Below are positions 9,456 through 18,605 of a stretch of DNA of 64,000 bases, piece after piece. The DNA is from Cytophagaceae bacterium ABcell3 (GTDB lineage Bacteria; Bacteroidota; Bacteroidia; Cytophagales; Cytophagaceae). Within the stretch, counting starts at the first letter, position 1; every line of letters starts with the position of its first letter. The translations under genes were made by a program, and so were the position numbers. The stretch is from positions 3,246,584 to 3,310,583 of the forward strand of contig CP133159.1 in the NCBI GenBank assembly GCA_030913385.1, in the 5' to 3' direction. The notes under the pieces were generated by a model. It was not told the DNA's origin. It made no database searches and saw only the letters and a program-made list of their open reading frames with translations.

Positions 9456-9656
9456 ATTCTGCCCATTCTCCAATCCCGAGAGTTCTGATTCTGACATTGC
9501 CTTCTGTCTGAATCAGGATTTTCAGAACTTCTTAATTTTCAGGATGAAAAAGGAGTAGCCTTTTAAGAACTGCTGGATTGAACAAGAACCAGTCTGGTTG
9601 CCCCAACATCCAAAATTCTGTTCATTCTATCATCCTGAGAATTCTGATTCTGACAT
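9456..9656. repeat. two direct copies of a 42-bp interspersed motif
   Basis: The segments 9456-9497 and 9615-9656 are near-identical. Each begins ATTCTG and ends with TTCTGATTCTGACAT. Between them are inverted fragments of the same words (GAATCAGGATTTTCAGAA). This resembles intergenic repeat debris seen in many Bacteroidota genomes. The rest of 9657-9820 shows no gene. Confidence 0.5.
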
Positions 9657-9820
9657 AGGCGGGGTGCTGAACTGCTGTACATGGAATGTGAGGAGGTGAG
9701 GGGAGTTTATCTTCCGGAAGTGCTTTATTATTGCAATAAATGCCGGTTTGGTGTAGATTTAAAAGTTGCCTGTTTAAACATGCTTTTTGATTTTTCTTTC
9801 AACTAATTATTTAAAACATT

Positions 9821-12394
9821 ATGAAAAAAGTCCTTTTTTGTCGCGTTGGATGGTGTAAATATTATGACGATATAAAAGATAAAGGAAAAAGGCCCATAGG
9901 TGGAGGAAGTTATAATAAAGATGAGGTAGGTCATGAGGTTTATAGTTTTAAACCTGAGAAGGGTATCTTATTCGGTTATGTACAACCTTCAATGCAATCA
10001 TTTTCCAGACGTGAACTAAATCTTGAAAGAATATCTGTAAACTTAAATGATAAAAACCTAATAGAAGATGTACTTGTAATATTCTTTGCTACTTCAATAA
10101 GGCAAGGTGCACAGGTAGTTGTTGGTTGGTATAAAGACGCTAGTGTTTACAGAAAATACCAAAAACCCAAAAATCAAAACAACAGAAATGGTTTTACATA
10201 TAATTTAGTTACTTCTGAAGAAAATGGGGTTTTACTGAACGGTTATGACAGAAAATGGAAGATATCTGATCCACAAAGTAAACAAGGAAGACCCGGTACA
10301 AGCAATGTCTTTTATGTCCTGAATGAAAAAGGAGAACCAAGAAAGGGAGCCTGGATTAATGAAATTCTTGAAAAAATAGAAAACTTCTCCGGCGACAATC
10401 TTTTGCATGGAGGAGAATATTCTGAAGAAAAATATGACGAACCTGCCAAAACCAACCTTAAAGATACGTATAGGTTTGAAGGAGAATTTTCAGAAAAAGA
10501 TGCCCATAACATTGCCGGCAAAAACGAGTCTACGGTTTTATCAAAAAATCGCTCTTTGCTTTATGCCGTTGGTGATGACGCCAGAAAACTTACAAATTCA
10601 GATCTTTTTCCTGAGGCTGTTTCCTGTCTCTTGAAAAATCCTAAATTGAAGGAGGTTCACCTTCTTTCTTTTGTTACCAATAAAACGTTTTTTGAGCAAG
10701 CAGGACTTACTTCATTTATAAAATCAAATCCTGGAAAACTTAAAGTGCTTCTGGCTCCTCCTGCCGGAACGGACCATCTTTTTGCTGTGGAACTGTATAA
10801 ATTTATGGCTGAAGGATTACTTCAGCTTAAACAAGTAGGCAAGGTTGAATATAGTTGTGGTCTTATGCATAATAAGCTATACAACTTTGTGCTTGCTGAT
10901 GAAAACTACCTCACAATAACCGGCTCCGCCAATGCCACAGGTGCAGGCATAAACCGGAACATGGAATATTCCGTTGCTTTTACAGGAATTATGGATTCCG
11001 AAAAGCTTGCACCGGTCAACTATTTCAATGATTTGTGGGAAAAAAGCGAAGAATTTAATCCTTTAGATTTTTGTGCTATTCCTGAAGGATTTGTTACTCC
11101 GCAGACTACCTCTAAAACGCTTTTTAAATATCAGAAAGCGGTTCATAAGAATTTGAATGAAACTTTTCTTCCTGTTTTGCAGGGATATTCTTATCCCAAA
11201 ACCGGTGCTTTTCTGGTGATGCCCACAGGTTCTGGTAAGACATTTACTATGGTAAAATGGCTTTTTGACCAATTTCTAAAGGAAAAGCATACTACTGCGA
11301 GGGTGCTCTGGCTTTCTCACCGTACGGAACTGCTTGAACAGGCAACTCGTGAAATTGAATCCGTAAAATGGAATTCTGAAATAAAAGTAGAGGTGAATCC
11401 TGTTTTCCATAACCATTATTTTGGTGAGGAATATTTTAACAAAGGATTTATTATATGCTCTTGTCATAAAGCCTCCGGGAAATATTTTGATATTCTGAAG
11501 GCATTAAAGTTTGACCTGATCATTGTAGATGAAAGTCATCGCGCATCTGGTGAAACCGAAATGTACGGAACCATCCTCAGGAAGCTTGAATACAAAGCGC
11601 TTATTGGTCTTTCCGCCACGCCTTACAGAGGGGGAGGTGTGGAACAGGAAACGCTGGCAACCCACTTCCATTTAGATAAAAGCCAAAAGAATATACAGCC
11701 TTCTGTGGTTGCTTCTGTTACGCTTGAAGATGTTAAAAAAGAAAACCCAAAGATTTTCTCTGAACCGGAGTTTGTTTATGTAGATACCCAAGCCGAAACC
11801 ATTCTGGGTGAAGATTTTTCAGATTACCTGGATAAGCTAAAGAGCCGTCAGGAAAGAAACAGCTTTATTCTTGAATCTTACATAAACCTAAAAAAGGAAA
11901 AGAACTTCCGCTCAGCCTTATTTTTCTGTATTGATTGTGAACATGCCAATCAAATTGCAGAAATGCTCAACGAATGCGGACAAAAGGCTCAGGTTTTTCA
12001 CATGGGCAAAATCACCAGGGAGGGCTGCCAGCCGGACGTTACCGGAGATTCAATCTCTGATTTCGACCGTTTCCGCATCATTCAGGACTTCCGAACCGGA
12101 AAGATTGAGTGCCTGGTTACTGTAGGCCTCTTAACAGAAGGTTTTGACGTGCCTAACATAGATGCCATTTTCCTTACCCGACCAACTTTCAGTACTGTTC
12201 TCATGACCCAGATGATAGGCCGCGGTCTTCGTGGACCTGCCGTAGGCGGTTCTGAAAAGTGCCTCATTGTAGACTTTCACGACAAGGTAAAATACCACCA
12301 GATAAACCATGAGCTGCAAATTAAGAGGGCAACGAGGGAACTGGTTTTTGAGGAAGTGCAGGAAGAGGATGTCGTGGATGTGTATGGGGATTAA
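9821..12394 (+). CDS. PLD-type nuclease fused to SF2 (DEAD/DEAH, ResIII-like) helicase
   Basis: 857 residues with three parts. Residues 1-210 form an unrecognised domain with GGGSYN...GHEVYSF...GYV. Residues about 240-420 form a phospholipase D-like nuclease domain (HNK near 347, then GSANATG). From about 440 there is an SF2 helicase: Walker A MPTGSGKT near 467, DESH box near 570, SATPYRGG, then TEGFDVPNIDAIF and QMIGRGLRGP (motifs V/VI). The architecture suggests a DNA-translocating, DNA-cutting defence enzyme, perhaps of the type III or IV restriction style, with the N-terminal domain possibly recognising a DNA feature; that part is inference. It stands alone, 200 bases before ietA and on the same strand. 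Confidence 0.8.
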   Translation: MKKVLFCRVGWCKYYDDIKDKGKRPIGGGSYNKDEVGHEVYSFKPEKGILFGYVQPSMQSFSRRELNLERISVNLNDKNLIEDVLVIFFATSIRQGAQVVVGWYKDASVYRKYQKPKNQNNRNGFTYNLVTSEENGVLLNGYDRKWKISDPQSKQGRPGTSNVFYVLNEKGEPRKGAWINEILEKIENFSGDNLLHGGEYSEEKYDEPAKTNLKDTYRFEGEFSEKDAHNIAGKNESTVLSKNRSLLYAVGDDARKLTNSDLFPEAVSCLLKNPKLKEVHLLSFVTNKTFFEQAGLTSFIKSNPGKLKVLLAPPAGTDHLFAVELYKFMAEGLLQLKQVGKVEYSCGLMHNKLYNFVLADENYLTITGSANATGAGINRNMEYSVAFTGIMDSEKLAPVNYFNDLWEKSEEFNPLDFCAIPEGFVTPQTTSKTLFKYQKAVHKNLNETFLPVLQGYSYPKTGAFLVMPTGSGKTFTMVKWLFDQFLKEKHTTARVLWLSHRTELLEQATREIESVKWNSEIKVEVNPVFHNHYFGEEYFNKGFIICSCHKASGKYFDILKALKFDLIIVDESHRASGETEMYGTILRKLEYKALIGLSATPYRGGGVEQETLATHFHLDKSQKNIQPSVVASVTLEDVKKENPKIFSEPEFVYVDTQAETILGEDFSDYLDKLKSRQERNSFILESYINLKKEKNFRSALFFCIDCEHANQIAEMLNECGQKAQVFHMGKITREGCQPDVTGDSISDFDRFRIIQDFRTGKIECLVTVGLLTEGFDVPNIDAIFLTRPTFSTVLMTQMIGRGLRGPAVGGSEKCLIVDFHDKVKYHQINHELQIKRATRELVFEEVQEEDVVDVYGD

Positions 12395-12411
12395 CCAAAC
12401 TTTGGTTTATA

Positions 12412-12514
12412 GGGTGGGTAGAAAAAAAATTTGTAAAGCTATATCATTGCTTTGCAGATCAGTGAATTGTAATTTTTTTTTACTCCAAAGGTTGGTAGAA
12501 GGGTGGGTAGAAAA
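12412..12514 (+). repeat. two direct copies of a G-rich 14-mer upstream of ietA
   Basis: GGGTGGGTAGAAAA occurs at 12412-12425 and 12501-12514, each preceded by a TTGGT-containing word. The copies lie 80-185 bases before the ietA start and could be a regulator site or a simple duplication. Confidence 0.35.
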
Positions 12515-12595
12515 GTCTTTATTTTTGTTAATGTTTAACGTATCTTTACCCAAAGAAACTTTGCAGTTTCATTAAAAGTTATAAAGTAAAAGTTA

Positions 12596-13576
12596 ATGGC
12601 AGCCGCAGATCAGATAAAAAGCCTTATTAAATCCTTTGGAGAAGGGGATGAATCAAGATTTTTTGCTACTGCAATGCAAATCGCGGCCTCCGAAGCAAGA
12701 CAAGGGCATACTACCTTTGCTCAGGAACTAAAAAACCTTATTGAAAAAGCTAAAAAGGAACGTTCCTTATCTTTCCTTGACAACGGAAAGACCATTCCTA
12801 TTTCCAGGCCTAAACGGGAACTCAATGAGCTAATTGAAATTTTTAATCCCAAAATCAGGCTTGCTGATATGGTATTGGATAAGCAGGTGAGGGATTCATT
12901 AAACAGGGTTGTTGTAGAATACCGGAAAACAGACCTGCTTAGACAACATAACCTAAGTCCCAGACGGAAACTTTTACTGACAGGCCTGCCGGGCTGTGGA
13001 AAGACGATGACGGCTCAGGCTTTGGCCGGTGAACTTGGTCTTCCGGTTTTTATTATCAGGTTGGATGGCTTAATCTCCAAATTTATGGGAGAGTCCATTG
13101 CAAAGCTTAGAATGATTTTTGAAGCAATGGAAGAACACCGGGGTGTTTACTTGTTTGATGAATTTGATTCTATTGGTTCACACAGGGATCAGGGACAGGA
13201 TGTTGGTGAAATCAAAAGAGTACTCAATAGTTTTCTGATAAATATTGAGAAAGACCAAAGCAACAGTATTGTTATTGCTGCTACTAATTTACCCGACTCT
13301 CTGGATAAGGCACTCTTCAGGAGGTTTGATGATATTATTTCTTATCCTTTACCTAACAAGGACGATATCAAAGCTCTGTTGAAAAAACATCTTTCGGGCT
13401 TTACCTTATCAGAAAAAAGTGCGCTTGATAAGGTGAGTAAAGAAGCTCAGGGGTTAAGTTATTCAGATATTGTAAGGGCTTGCGAAGAGGCTATCAAGGA
13501 GATGATAATTTTAGATGAAGACAGTATTTCAGTCGAGTCCTTGCTGACTTTGTTGAAGAAGCGTAAAAGTTTTTAG
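12596..13576 (+). CDS. ietA: AAA+ ATPase, IetA-like subunit of an IetAS defence pair
   Basis: A 326-residue AAA+ protein. The N-terminal about 100 residues are helical. Walker A is GLPGCGKT near 131, Walker B is YLFDEFDSI near 187, sensor 1 is IAATNLPD, and the arginine finger is in LFRRFDD. The C-terminal lid ends in KKRKSF. The stop is three bases before the start of a subtilase gene. An AAA+ ATPase directly followed by an S8 peptidase is the arrangement of IetAS, first described as a plasmid stability/incompatibility pair in Agrobacterium and later shown to give phage resistance. The ATPase is thought to control or deliver substrates to the protease. The pairing is clear; the IetA name rests on architecture and size. 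Confidence 0.75.
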   Translation: MAAADQIKSLIKSFGEGDESRFFATAMQIAASEARQGHTTFAQELKNLIEKAKKERSLSFLDNGKTIPISRPKRELNELIEIFNPKIRLADMVLDKQVRDSLNRVVVEYRKTDLLRQHNLSPRRKLLLTGLPGCGKTMTAQALAGELGLPVFIIRLDGLISKFMGESIAKLRMIFEAMEEHRGVYLFDEFDSIGSHRDQGQDVGEIKRVLNSFLINIEKDQSNSIVIAATNLPDSLDKALFRRFDDIISYPLPNKDDIKALLKKHLSGFTLSEKSALDKVSKEAQGLSYSDIVRACEEAIKEMIILDEDSISVESLLTLLKKRKSF

Positions 13577-13579
13577 TAA

Positions 13580-16081
13580 ATGCCCCCTAAACCTACCTTC
13601 CGGCATATAAAAATAGATGGCTATTATCAGGTAGATGATTATAAAAGCCCTAAAATGGGCAATTCGCCTCCGGTTAAAGTTCATACCAACAGACGGTCGC
13701 ATGGAAATAAGTTGCTTCGGCATCTGAATATAATACAGCAACAATTTGAAGCACTAAAAGGTGGTCCGCTCGCTGAAGGTATAGTTCAGGATGATGCTAT
13801 TTATGTTGAATTTGTTTCTGAGCTTAACTTTGAACCAGCTTTTAATAGTTTTGAAAGCAATGCTGCTCAACCTAAATACCGGCTACTCTCGATTAAAAAG
13901 GAAAAACATGGCGAAGACATAAGGTATCGTACCAATGTGATGCTTACAGAAGGTGGTATTAGTCATTTTTATAAAAAAATTAATGAATATATCTCTGAAA
14001 ATGTTGAGCGCAACGGGGAGCAAACAGAAACGCCGAAGAACAACAAACTGGTAAGTAATATTGAAGCCATTAAGCTCGCTACTTTAGAGGCTTTTTGGAT
14101 GGAACCAGACAAAGTTCCTTTTCCGGAGAAAGATGAAATTGTCTGGTGGGAAGTATGGTTTCGGAAAAAAGCAGGAGACACGGCTCAGGAAGCTGACAAA
14201 GAAAAGATTACCCGTCAGCTTAGGTCAATCGGGGCAGAGGTGGCAAGTCATGAAATCAACTTTCCGGAGCACTTTGTGAAACTTGTAAAAGCCACCGCTC
14301 AACAATTATACAATTCTGTTTACTTGTTAGACAATCTTGCGGAACTAAGAAAGCCAAAGGAAACGGCTGACTTTTTTCAAAACCTAAATTATTCTGAACG
14401 GGAAAGTGCTGTTCAGGAGCTGTTAAGTCGGGTAAGAAGTCATGTAAATGAAGAAAGTGTTGCCGTTTGTATTTTGGATACCGGCATTCAGAGACTGCAT
14501 CCTTTATTGAAAGATTTTCTTAGCGAAGATGCTTTATACAGCTACAACTATGATTGGGGTATCCATGATAGTATAGGCCATGGGACTGGTATGGCCGGTC
14601 TTGTTCTTTACGGGGATCTGACCGAAGCTCTGGCTGCTAATAACAGCATCGATATTTATCATTGTATAGAATCTTATAAGCTTATCAATCACCAGATTCC
14701 GCATAAGCCTGAATTATATGGTGCCGTTACAATTGAAGCCGTAAATACTCCTGTTATCAATGCTCCGGAACGACCACGTATTTTCTGCATGGCTGTTACT
14801 GATAAAGATGAAGCCTTATATGGTCGGCCATCTTCCTGGTCTGCCGCTTTAGATAGTATTGTCTTTGGAAATGAGGGCTCAGACCAACAGTTGTTTTTTG
14901 TTTCTGCCGGGAATGTTCATATACAAAAGGCTGAGGATTATACTGATAAAAATGTTTATGAATCTGTTCATGATCCGGCTCAGGCTTTCAATGCAATTAC
15001 AGTCGGCGCCTATACAGAAATGGACTGCTTTGACTCTGAAGAATTTCCGGGAACCCAACTTTTAGCCCCTAAAGGAGGAATGGGAGCATCAAACTCTTCT
15101 TCTATAATCTGGGAAAATGACTGGCCCATTAAACCTGAAGTGGTTATGGAAGGAGGTAATTTACTTAAGCAGGATGATGACATTATAACTGCGCATTCAC
15201 TTCGTTTGCTCACCACTAATAATAACTCCTTAAATACGCCTTTTCAAACTTTCGGTGACACCAGTGGTGCTACGGCGCTGGCATCAAACTTTGCAGCTTT
15301 ATTAAAAAATCAATATCCTGATCTTTGGCCTGAAACAATAAGGGGTTTAATGGTTCATTCAGCTGACTGGACGCCACAGATGCTTCAGGGAAGAACGCTC
15401 AAAGAATTTTCTACGCTTCCGGTTATTGAAAAACGTAACCTGCTGAGATCATTTGGCTATGGAGTTCCTGATTTAGACAAAGCTTTATACAGCGCTGGTA
15501 GTTCCCTTACTTTAATTGCTGAGCGTACTTTAAAACCTTTTAGAAAACAAGGTTCTGACATCAAATACGATGAAGTTCACTTTTTTGAGTTTCCCTGGCC
15601 GGTGGATGTGCTTCAGGATTATCTGACTGACGCAGATGTTAAACTCAATGTTACCTTATCATATTATATTGAGCCAAATCCTGGAAGCCGAACCTACAGT
15701 AATAATTTTAGTTACAGATCACATGGTTTACGGTTTAATGTTATTAAACCAGGAGAAGATAAAGATACATTCCTAAAAAGAATCAATAAGAATGCACGGG
15801 AGGAAGGGGAAAAGGGATTTACATCGGAAGACTGGATTATAAAGGAACAAAGCAGGAATAGTGGTTCTATCCACCGTGATTTCTGGATTGGCTCTGGTGC
15901 TGATTTATCAACCAGAAACTGTATAGCTGTTTATCCTGTCTCAGGTTGGTACAAAACACGCAAAAAACTTCAGAAATACGATACTGCTGTAAGATATAGT
16001 CTGATTGTAACCATAGAGGCTCCTGAAGTTGATGTTGATATTTATACTCCTGTGGCTAATACAGTTGCTATTACCACATAA
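13580..16081 (+). CDS. ietS: S8 subtilisin-like serine peptidase, IetS-like subunit
   Basis: An 833-residue protein without a signal peptide, so cytoplasmic. The first 290 residues are an N-terminal domain unlike a standard subtilisin propeptide. The catalytic triad is visible: Asp in CILDTGIQ (about 300), His in GHGTGMAGLV (about 334) and Ser in GDTSGATALASNFAALL (about 563). The oxyanion Asn is in FVSAGN. The C-terminal 200 residues form a beta-rich accessory domain. It is translationally coupled to the AAA+ gene. In known IetAS pairs both genes are needed for defence, presumably with the protease acting on host or phage proteins when triggered; that last step is inference. Confidence 0.75.
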   Translation: MPPKPTFRHIKIDGYYQVDDYKSPKMGNSPPVKVHTNRRSHGNKLLRHLNIIQQQFEALKGGPLAEGIVQDDAIYVEFVSELNFEPAFNSFESNAAQPKYRLLSIKKEKHGEDIRYRTNVMLTEGGISHFYKKINEYISENVERNGEQTETPKNNKLVSNIEAIKLATLEAFWMEPDKVPFPEKDEIVWWEVWFRKKAGDTAQEADKEKITRQLRSIGAEVASHEINFPEHFVKLVKATAQQLYNSVYLLDNLAELRKPKETADFFQNLNYSERESAVQELLSRVRSHVNEESVAVCILDTGIQRLHPLLKDFLSEDALYSYNYDWGIHDSIGHGTGMAGLVLYGDLTEALAANNSIDIYHCIESYKLINHQIPHKPELYGAVTIEAVNTPVINAPERPRIFCMAVTDKDEALYGRPSSWSAALDSIVFGNEGSDQQLFFVSAGNVHIQKAEDYTDKNVYESVHDPAQAFNAITVGAYTEMDCFDSEEFPGTQLLAPKGGMGASNSSSIIWENDWPIKPEVVMEGGNLLKQDDDIITAHSLRLLTTNNNSLNTPFQTFGDTSGATALASNFAALLKNQYPDLWPETIRGLMVHSADWTPQMLQGRTLKEFSTLPVIEKRNLLRSFGYGVPDLDKALYSAGSSLTLIAERTLKPFRKQGSDIKYDEVHFFEFPWPVDVLQDYLTDADVKLNVTLSYYIEPNPGSRTYSNNFSYRSHGLRFNVIKPGEDKDTFLKRINKNAREEGEKGFTSEDWIIKEQSRNSGSIHRDFWIGSGADLSTRNCIAVYPVSGWYKTRKKLQKYDTAVRYSLIVTIEAPEVDVDIYTPVANTVAITT

Positions 16082-16097
16082 AAGGAACTGTCTTTAT

Positions 16098-16424
16098 TTA
16101 ATCCATCTCCTCCATACAAATCTTAATCACATAATCCAAAAGATCTGCAACACCTTCTTGCTCTAATCTTTCATCTACAGATTCAAGGATACCTTTTAGA
16201 TCCTCTTTAGTAGAAGACTCAGCTTTACTTATCAGTTCTGAAAGAATCAATTTTATAGCATTAATTCCTTCAGTTGTTGGTTCGGGAACCATATTCTCAC
16301 CGTAAAAATCTGAATATGCAATACGACCGGCACCACCATACTTAACACAATCAAAAGCAAAACAGGAAAGTCCTTCGTATCTTAAAGCATAATTTGGATC
16401 ATCATAAAATTGTATATATGCCAT
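16098..16424 (-). CDS. small acidic protein of unknown function
   Basis: 108 residues, convergent with ietS (16 bases between stops). The N-terminal third has aromatic strands (AYIQFYDDPNYALRYEGLS) and cysteines, including CFAFDC. The C-terminal half is a highly acidic helical region ending in ICMEEMD. No family was recognised. The size, acidity and position beside a protease-based defence pair would fit a small inhibitor or accessory protein, but nothing in the sequence proves that. It lies on the same strand as the reverse transcriptase and downstream of it. Confidence 0.55.
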   Translation of the reverse strand: MAYIQFYDDPNYALRYEGLSCFAFDCVKYGGAGRIAYSDFYGENMVPEPTTEGINAIKLILSELISKAESSTKEDLKGILESVDERLEQEGVADLLDYVIKICMEEMD

Positions 16425-16459
16425 ATTTAAATATAATAGAAAAATAGTATTACTACCTT

Positions 16460-16615
16460 TTAGTATTCAGTTTTATTGATTAGCTCTTTCAATTTCTGCC
16501 AGCTTCCAATAGTAAAAGCATCAAACTCCGCTTTACTTAATACGGTACAGGAAGCTAAAAAGGAGTGTAGGGTATAGTTTCTATAAATGCTTTTTAGCTT
16601 ATAAGCTTTTTGGAT
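16460..16615 (-). other. in-frame open continuation beyond the reverse transcriptase stop
   Basis: Reading past the TAA of the RT gene in the same frame gives 51 further codons without a stop, including FLASCTVLSKAEFDAF and WQKLKELINKTEY. It may be a lost C-terminal extension, a separate short frame, or chance in AT-rich DNA. Confidence 0.2.
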
Positions 16616-18154
16616 TTAAAGAGAAGCATTTATCAAACCATGAAATACCTTCCAGTGCCTTCTGATTTGAGATTTTATTTTGTTATCAGGTATATTATTA
16701 GCCGCTTTAATGGCATATCTTAAGTAATTCCCCCAGTCGTCTTTTTTGGTTTTCTGCCATTTATTTGTTGTGCCTGGAACCCTTTTGTAAATTTTCCTTC
16801 TTTTTGCTCCTAAGAAAGTAAATCTCTTGTATAGCCTTGATTTAAAAAGTTCTCCATTTGTGGAGTTGTTAATTCTACTTGAATAATACTTCCCTCTTCT
16901 TACGCTCCTTTTCATCTTCCGGTAAAAGCTTGCCAGGCTGGCTGACTTTAAATATGTGTAATGCCCGTCAAAGGAAAAACCTAAATAGTCAAACATGGTG
17001 TTTGTGAGAAGTTTTTTAGTACAGGCGTTTTTTTCATAACACATATACCTGCCGCCCTTCTTTATGAAATGAAAAATTTGTGTTTTATTACAGTTTACTT
17101 CTAATTCAACCTCTTTTATTAGCTTCTCTACAAAAGAAATAATTTGCTGCTCATAGGCAGGTTCGCAAACAACTACAATATCATCTGAATATCTTCTATA
17201 TAATCCTCCAATACCTGAAATGAAATCAGAAACTGCTTTGTCAAACTCATAAAGGTAGATGTTAGCAAGAACAGCACTAATAGGAGAGCCCTGCGGAATG
17301 CCTTTTTTCCTAAGCACTTTGTTCCCATTTTCATCTGTTATATACCTATCCTTTTTATCCTTTTCATATTTATTGCTTTTGATATAGTTTTTCTCTCTAA
17401 GAATATCTATTTCTTTGGATTGGCAAAAAGCAACAGCCTTATTCTCTTTAAGGTATTTACGCTTGTTGACTTTTTTTCTCTTTATGTTATTGGCAGCGTC
17501 CTTTACTATAATGCTCGACTTGAATTCATTAAATATTTCTCTTTCATATACATATGAAAATTTAGTGATGTTGCGGAAAACGTTGTAATGATCACAAGGT
17601 AAGTCGGTGCCGGATTTAATAACCTCTCTCCAGGCTACCTTCAATTTTTTGTGGCTCAGATTGTCAAAAAAGCTACAAATGTCAAAGGCAATGGCAATAA
17701 GCTCTTGCTTGCCACTATTCTTTATATACTGGAATACTTCACTTGCAAAATCAATATTGCACTTATTCCCAGCCTTTAGATTATCAGGGTCTTTAGGGAT
17801 TTTTCTGTAAGCTGTTACGCATTCTTTAATTCCTGCATCGCTCAGATAGCTCTCATAACTTTCCTGAATTAAGGAGGAATAGTATCCGTATATACAAGCA
17901 TCAATGTGGTTGGCGTAATATATTGGACGGGTTTTATCTCCGGAAACTCTAAGCTCTGAACGGGAGCCATCCTGAAATTTTTCTTTTCGGAACTTTCTAA
18001 CCGTTATGGGATTAAAAATGAAAGGAGAGAAGCTATGTTGGGAAACTCTTTTTTTATCCTTCACAAGTTTTTCTACCCACGGCCTGTCTGCATGGGTGAG
18101 GGGCTCACCAATATGCGGATAGCCTTTTATTTTAAACCAGTCTTTTTTAATCAT
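16616..18154 (-). CDS. defence-associated reverse transcriptase, resembles DRT2 (UG2)
   Basis: A 512-residue RT. The catalytic YSDD lies near 320 (YRRYSDDIVVVC), preceded by GIPQGSPISAVLANIYLYEFD (about 285-305) and AIAFDICSFFDNLSH with the first catalytic Asp. The N-terminal phrases (KGYPHIGEPL; VSQHSFSPFI; KTRPIYYANHIDACIYGYY; CNIDFASEVFQYI) match my memory of the DRT2 family rather than retrons or group II intron proteins. There is no maturase or HNH extension. In DRT2 the RT copies an upstream non-coding RNA into concatemeric cDNA that encodes a repetitive toxic protein during phage infection. The RNA should therefore lie just above 18154. The subtype call should be confirmed by HMM. Confidence 0.75.
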   Translation of the reverse strand: MIKKDWFKIKGYPHIGEPLTHADRPWVEKLVKDKKRVSQHSFSPFIFNPITVRKFRKEKFQDGSRSELRVSGDKTRPIYYANHIDACIYGYYSSLIQESYESYLSDAGIKECVTAYRKIPKDPDNLKAGNKCNIDFASEVFQYIKNSGKQELIAIAFDICSFFDNLSHKKLKVAWREVIKSGTDLPCDHYNVFRNITKFSYVYEREIFNEFKSSIIVKDAANNIKRKKVNKRKYLKENKAVAFCQSKEIDILREKNYIKSNKYEKDKKDRYITDENGNKVLRKKGIPQGSPISAVLANIYLYEFDKAVSDFISGIGGLYRRYSDDIVVVCEPAYEQQIISFVEKLIKEVELEVNCNKTQIFHFIKKGGRYMCYEKNACTKKLLTNTMFDYLGFSFDGHYTYLKSASLASFYRKMKRSVRRGKYYSSRINNSTNGELFKSRLYKRFTFLGAKRRKIYKRVPGTTNKWQKTKKDDWGNYLRYAIKAANNIPDNKIKSQIRRHWKVFHGLINASL

Positions 18155-18472
18155 AATAAAAAAGTGAGAAAAGTAGCTGTCGGAGCAACCTTGACCGGCA
18201 CATGCTAAACCAATAAGCTAAAGCTTATCGCCCCTCTTTGTGGAAATATTCTTCATAACTTTAAACATAATAATAAACTTTATCATGAAAGCAATCAGAA
18301 CCAGAACATTCACTATTAGATATATATTACTAACAGCAATTCAACAGGCATTCTCTCTTTATCTGGGAGAAACTTGTTTTCTTGAAATGTCCAACCTTAT
18401 CAACGTATGTCTTGATAAGCAACTCAGAAAAAAACGTAACCAATCGGTATTACAACTACCTTCTCACATAGC
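18155..18472 (-). ncRNA. candidate template RNA of the DRT2-like reverse transcriptase
   Basis: About 480 bases separate the RT start from the divergent hsdM start, far more than two promoters need. On the RT strand this region has strong stems: CTTATCAA (18396-18403) with TTGATAAG (18412-18419), and ATAAGCT (18213-18219) with AGCTTAT (18222-18228). A 117-base stretch (18449 down to 18333) has no stop in one minus-strand frame, roughly the 40-codon size I recall for the DRT2 repeat-encoded protein. Exact ends cannot be set from sequence. This is a positional inference from the RT type. Confidence 0.3.
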
Positions 18473-18605
18473 TTAAAATTAGACATTAAATTGTCTTTTA
18501 CCAATGTTAGTTCATTATTATTTACTTATAATTTATTGTTAGAAAGCACATTGTAACAATTGTTACCTTTCCCTTCCATTTCCGTCTCTTAATGTCTAAT
18601 TTTAA
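18473..18605. repeat. 133-bp element bounded by perfect 17-bp inverted repeats
   Basis: TTAAAATTAGACATTAA at 18473-18489 is the exact reverse complement of 18589-18605. The 99 bases between are AT-rich and contain the palindrome at 18553-18566. It sits 30 bases before the hsdM start. It could be a miniature inverted-repeat element, an operator pair or a long hairpin. No clear target duplication flanks it. Confidence 0.55.
18553..18566. promoter_or_regulatory. 14-bp perfect palindrome, possible operator of the hsd operon
   Basis: GTAACAATTGTTAC is fully self-complementary and lies 70 bases before the hsdM ATG, a plausible place for a dimeric repressor. No regulator gene for it was identified. 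Confidence 0.3.

Noticed and set aside
12309-12575. 88-codon plus frame after the helicase
   Set aside because: It begins in the helicase end and runs through the G-rich direct repeats; no homologous features were recognised.
16616-18154. Retron or group II intron reverse transcriptase
   Set aside because: No msr/msd-like structure with retron landmarks and no maturase or HNH domain or intron RNA ends; the N-terminal pattern fits a DRT2-like protein better.
18240-18476. Plus-strand 78-codon frame between the RT and hsdM
   Set aside because: It starts with GTG, lacks a convincing ribosome site or protein pattern, and overlaps stems of the candidate RNA on the other strand.
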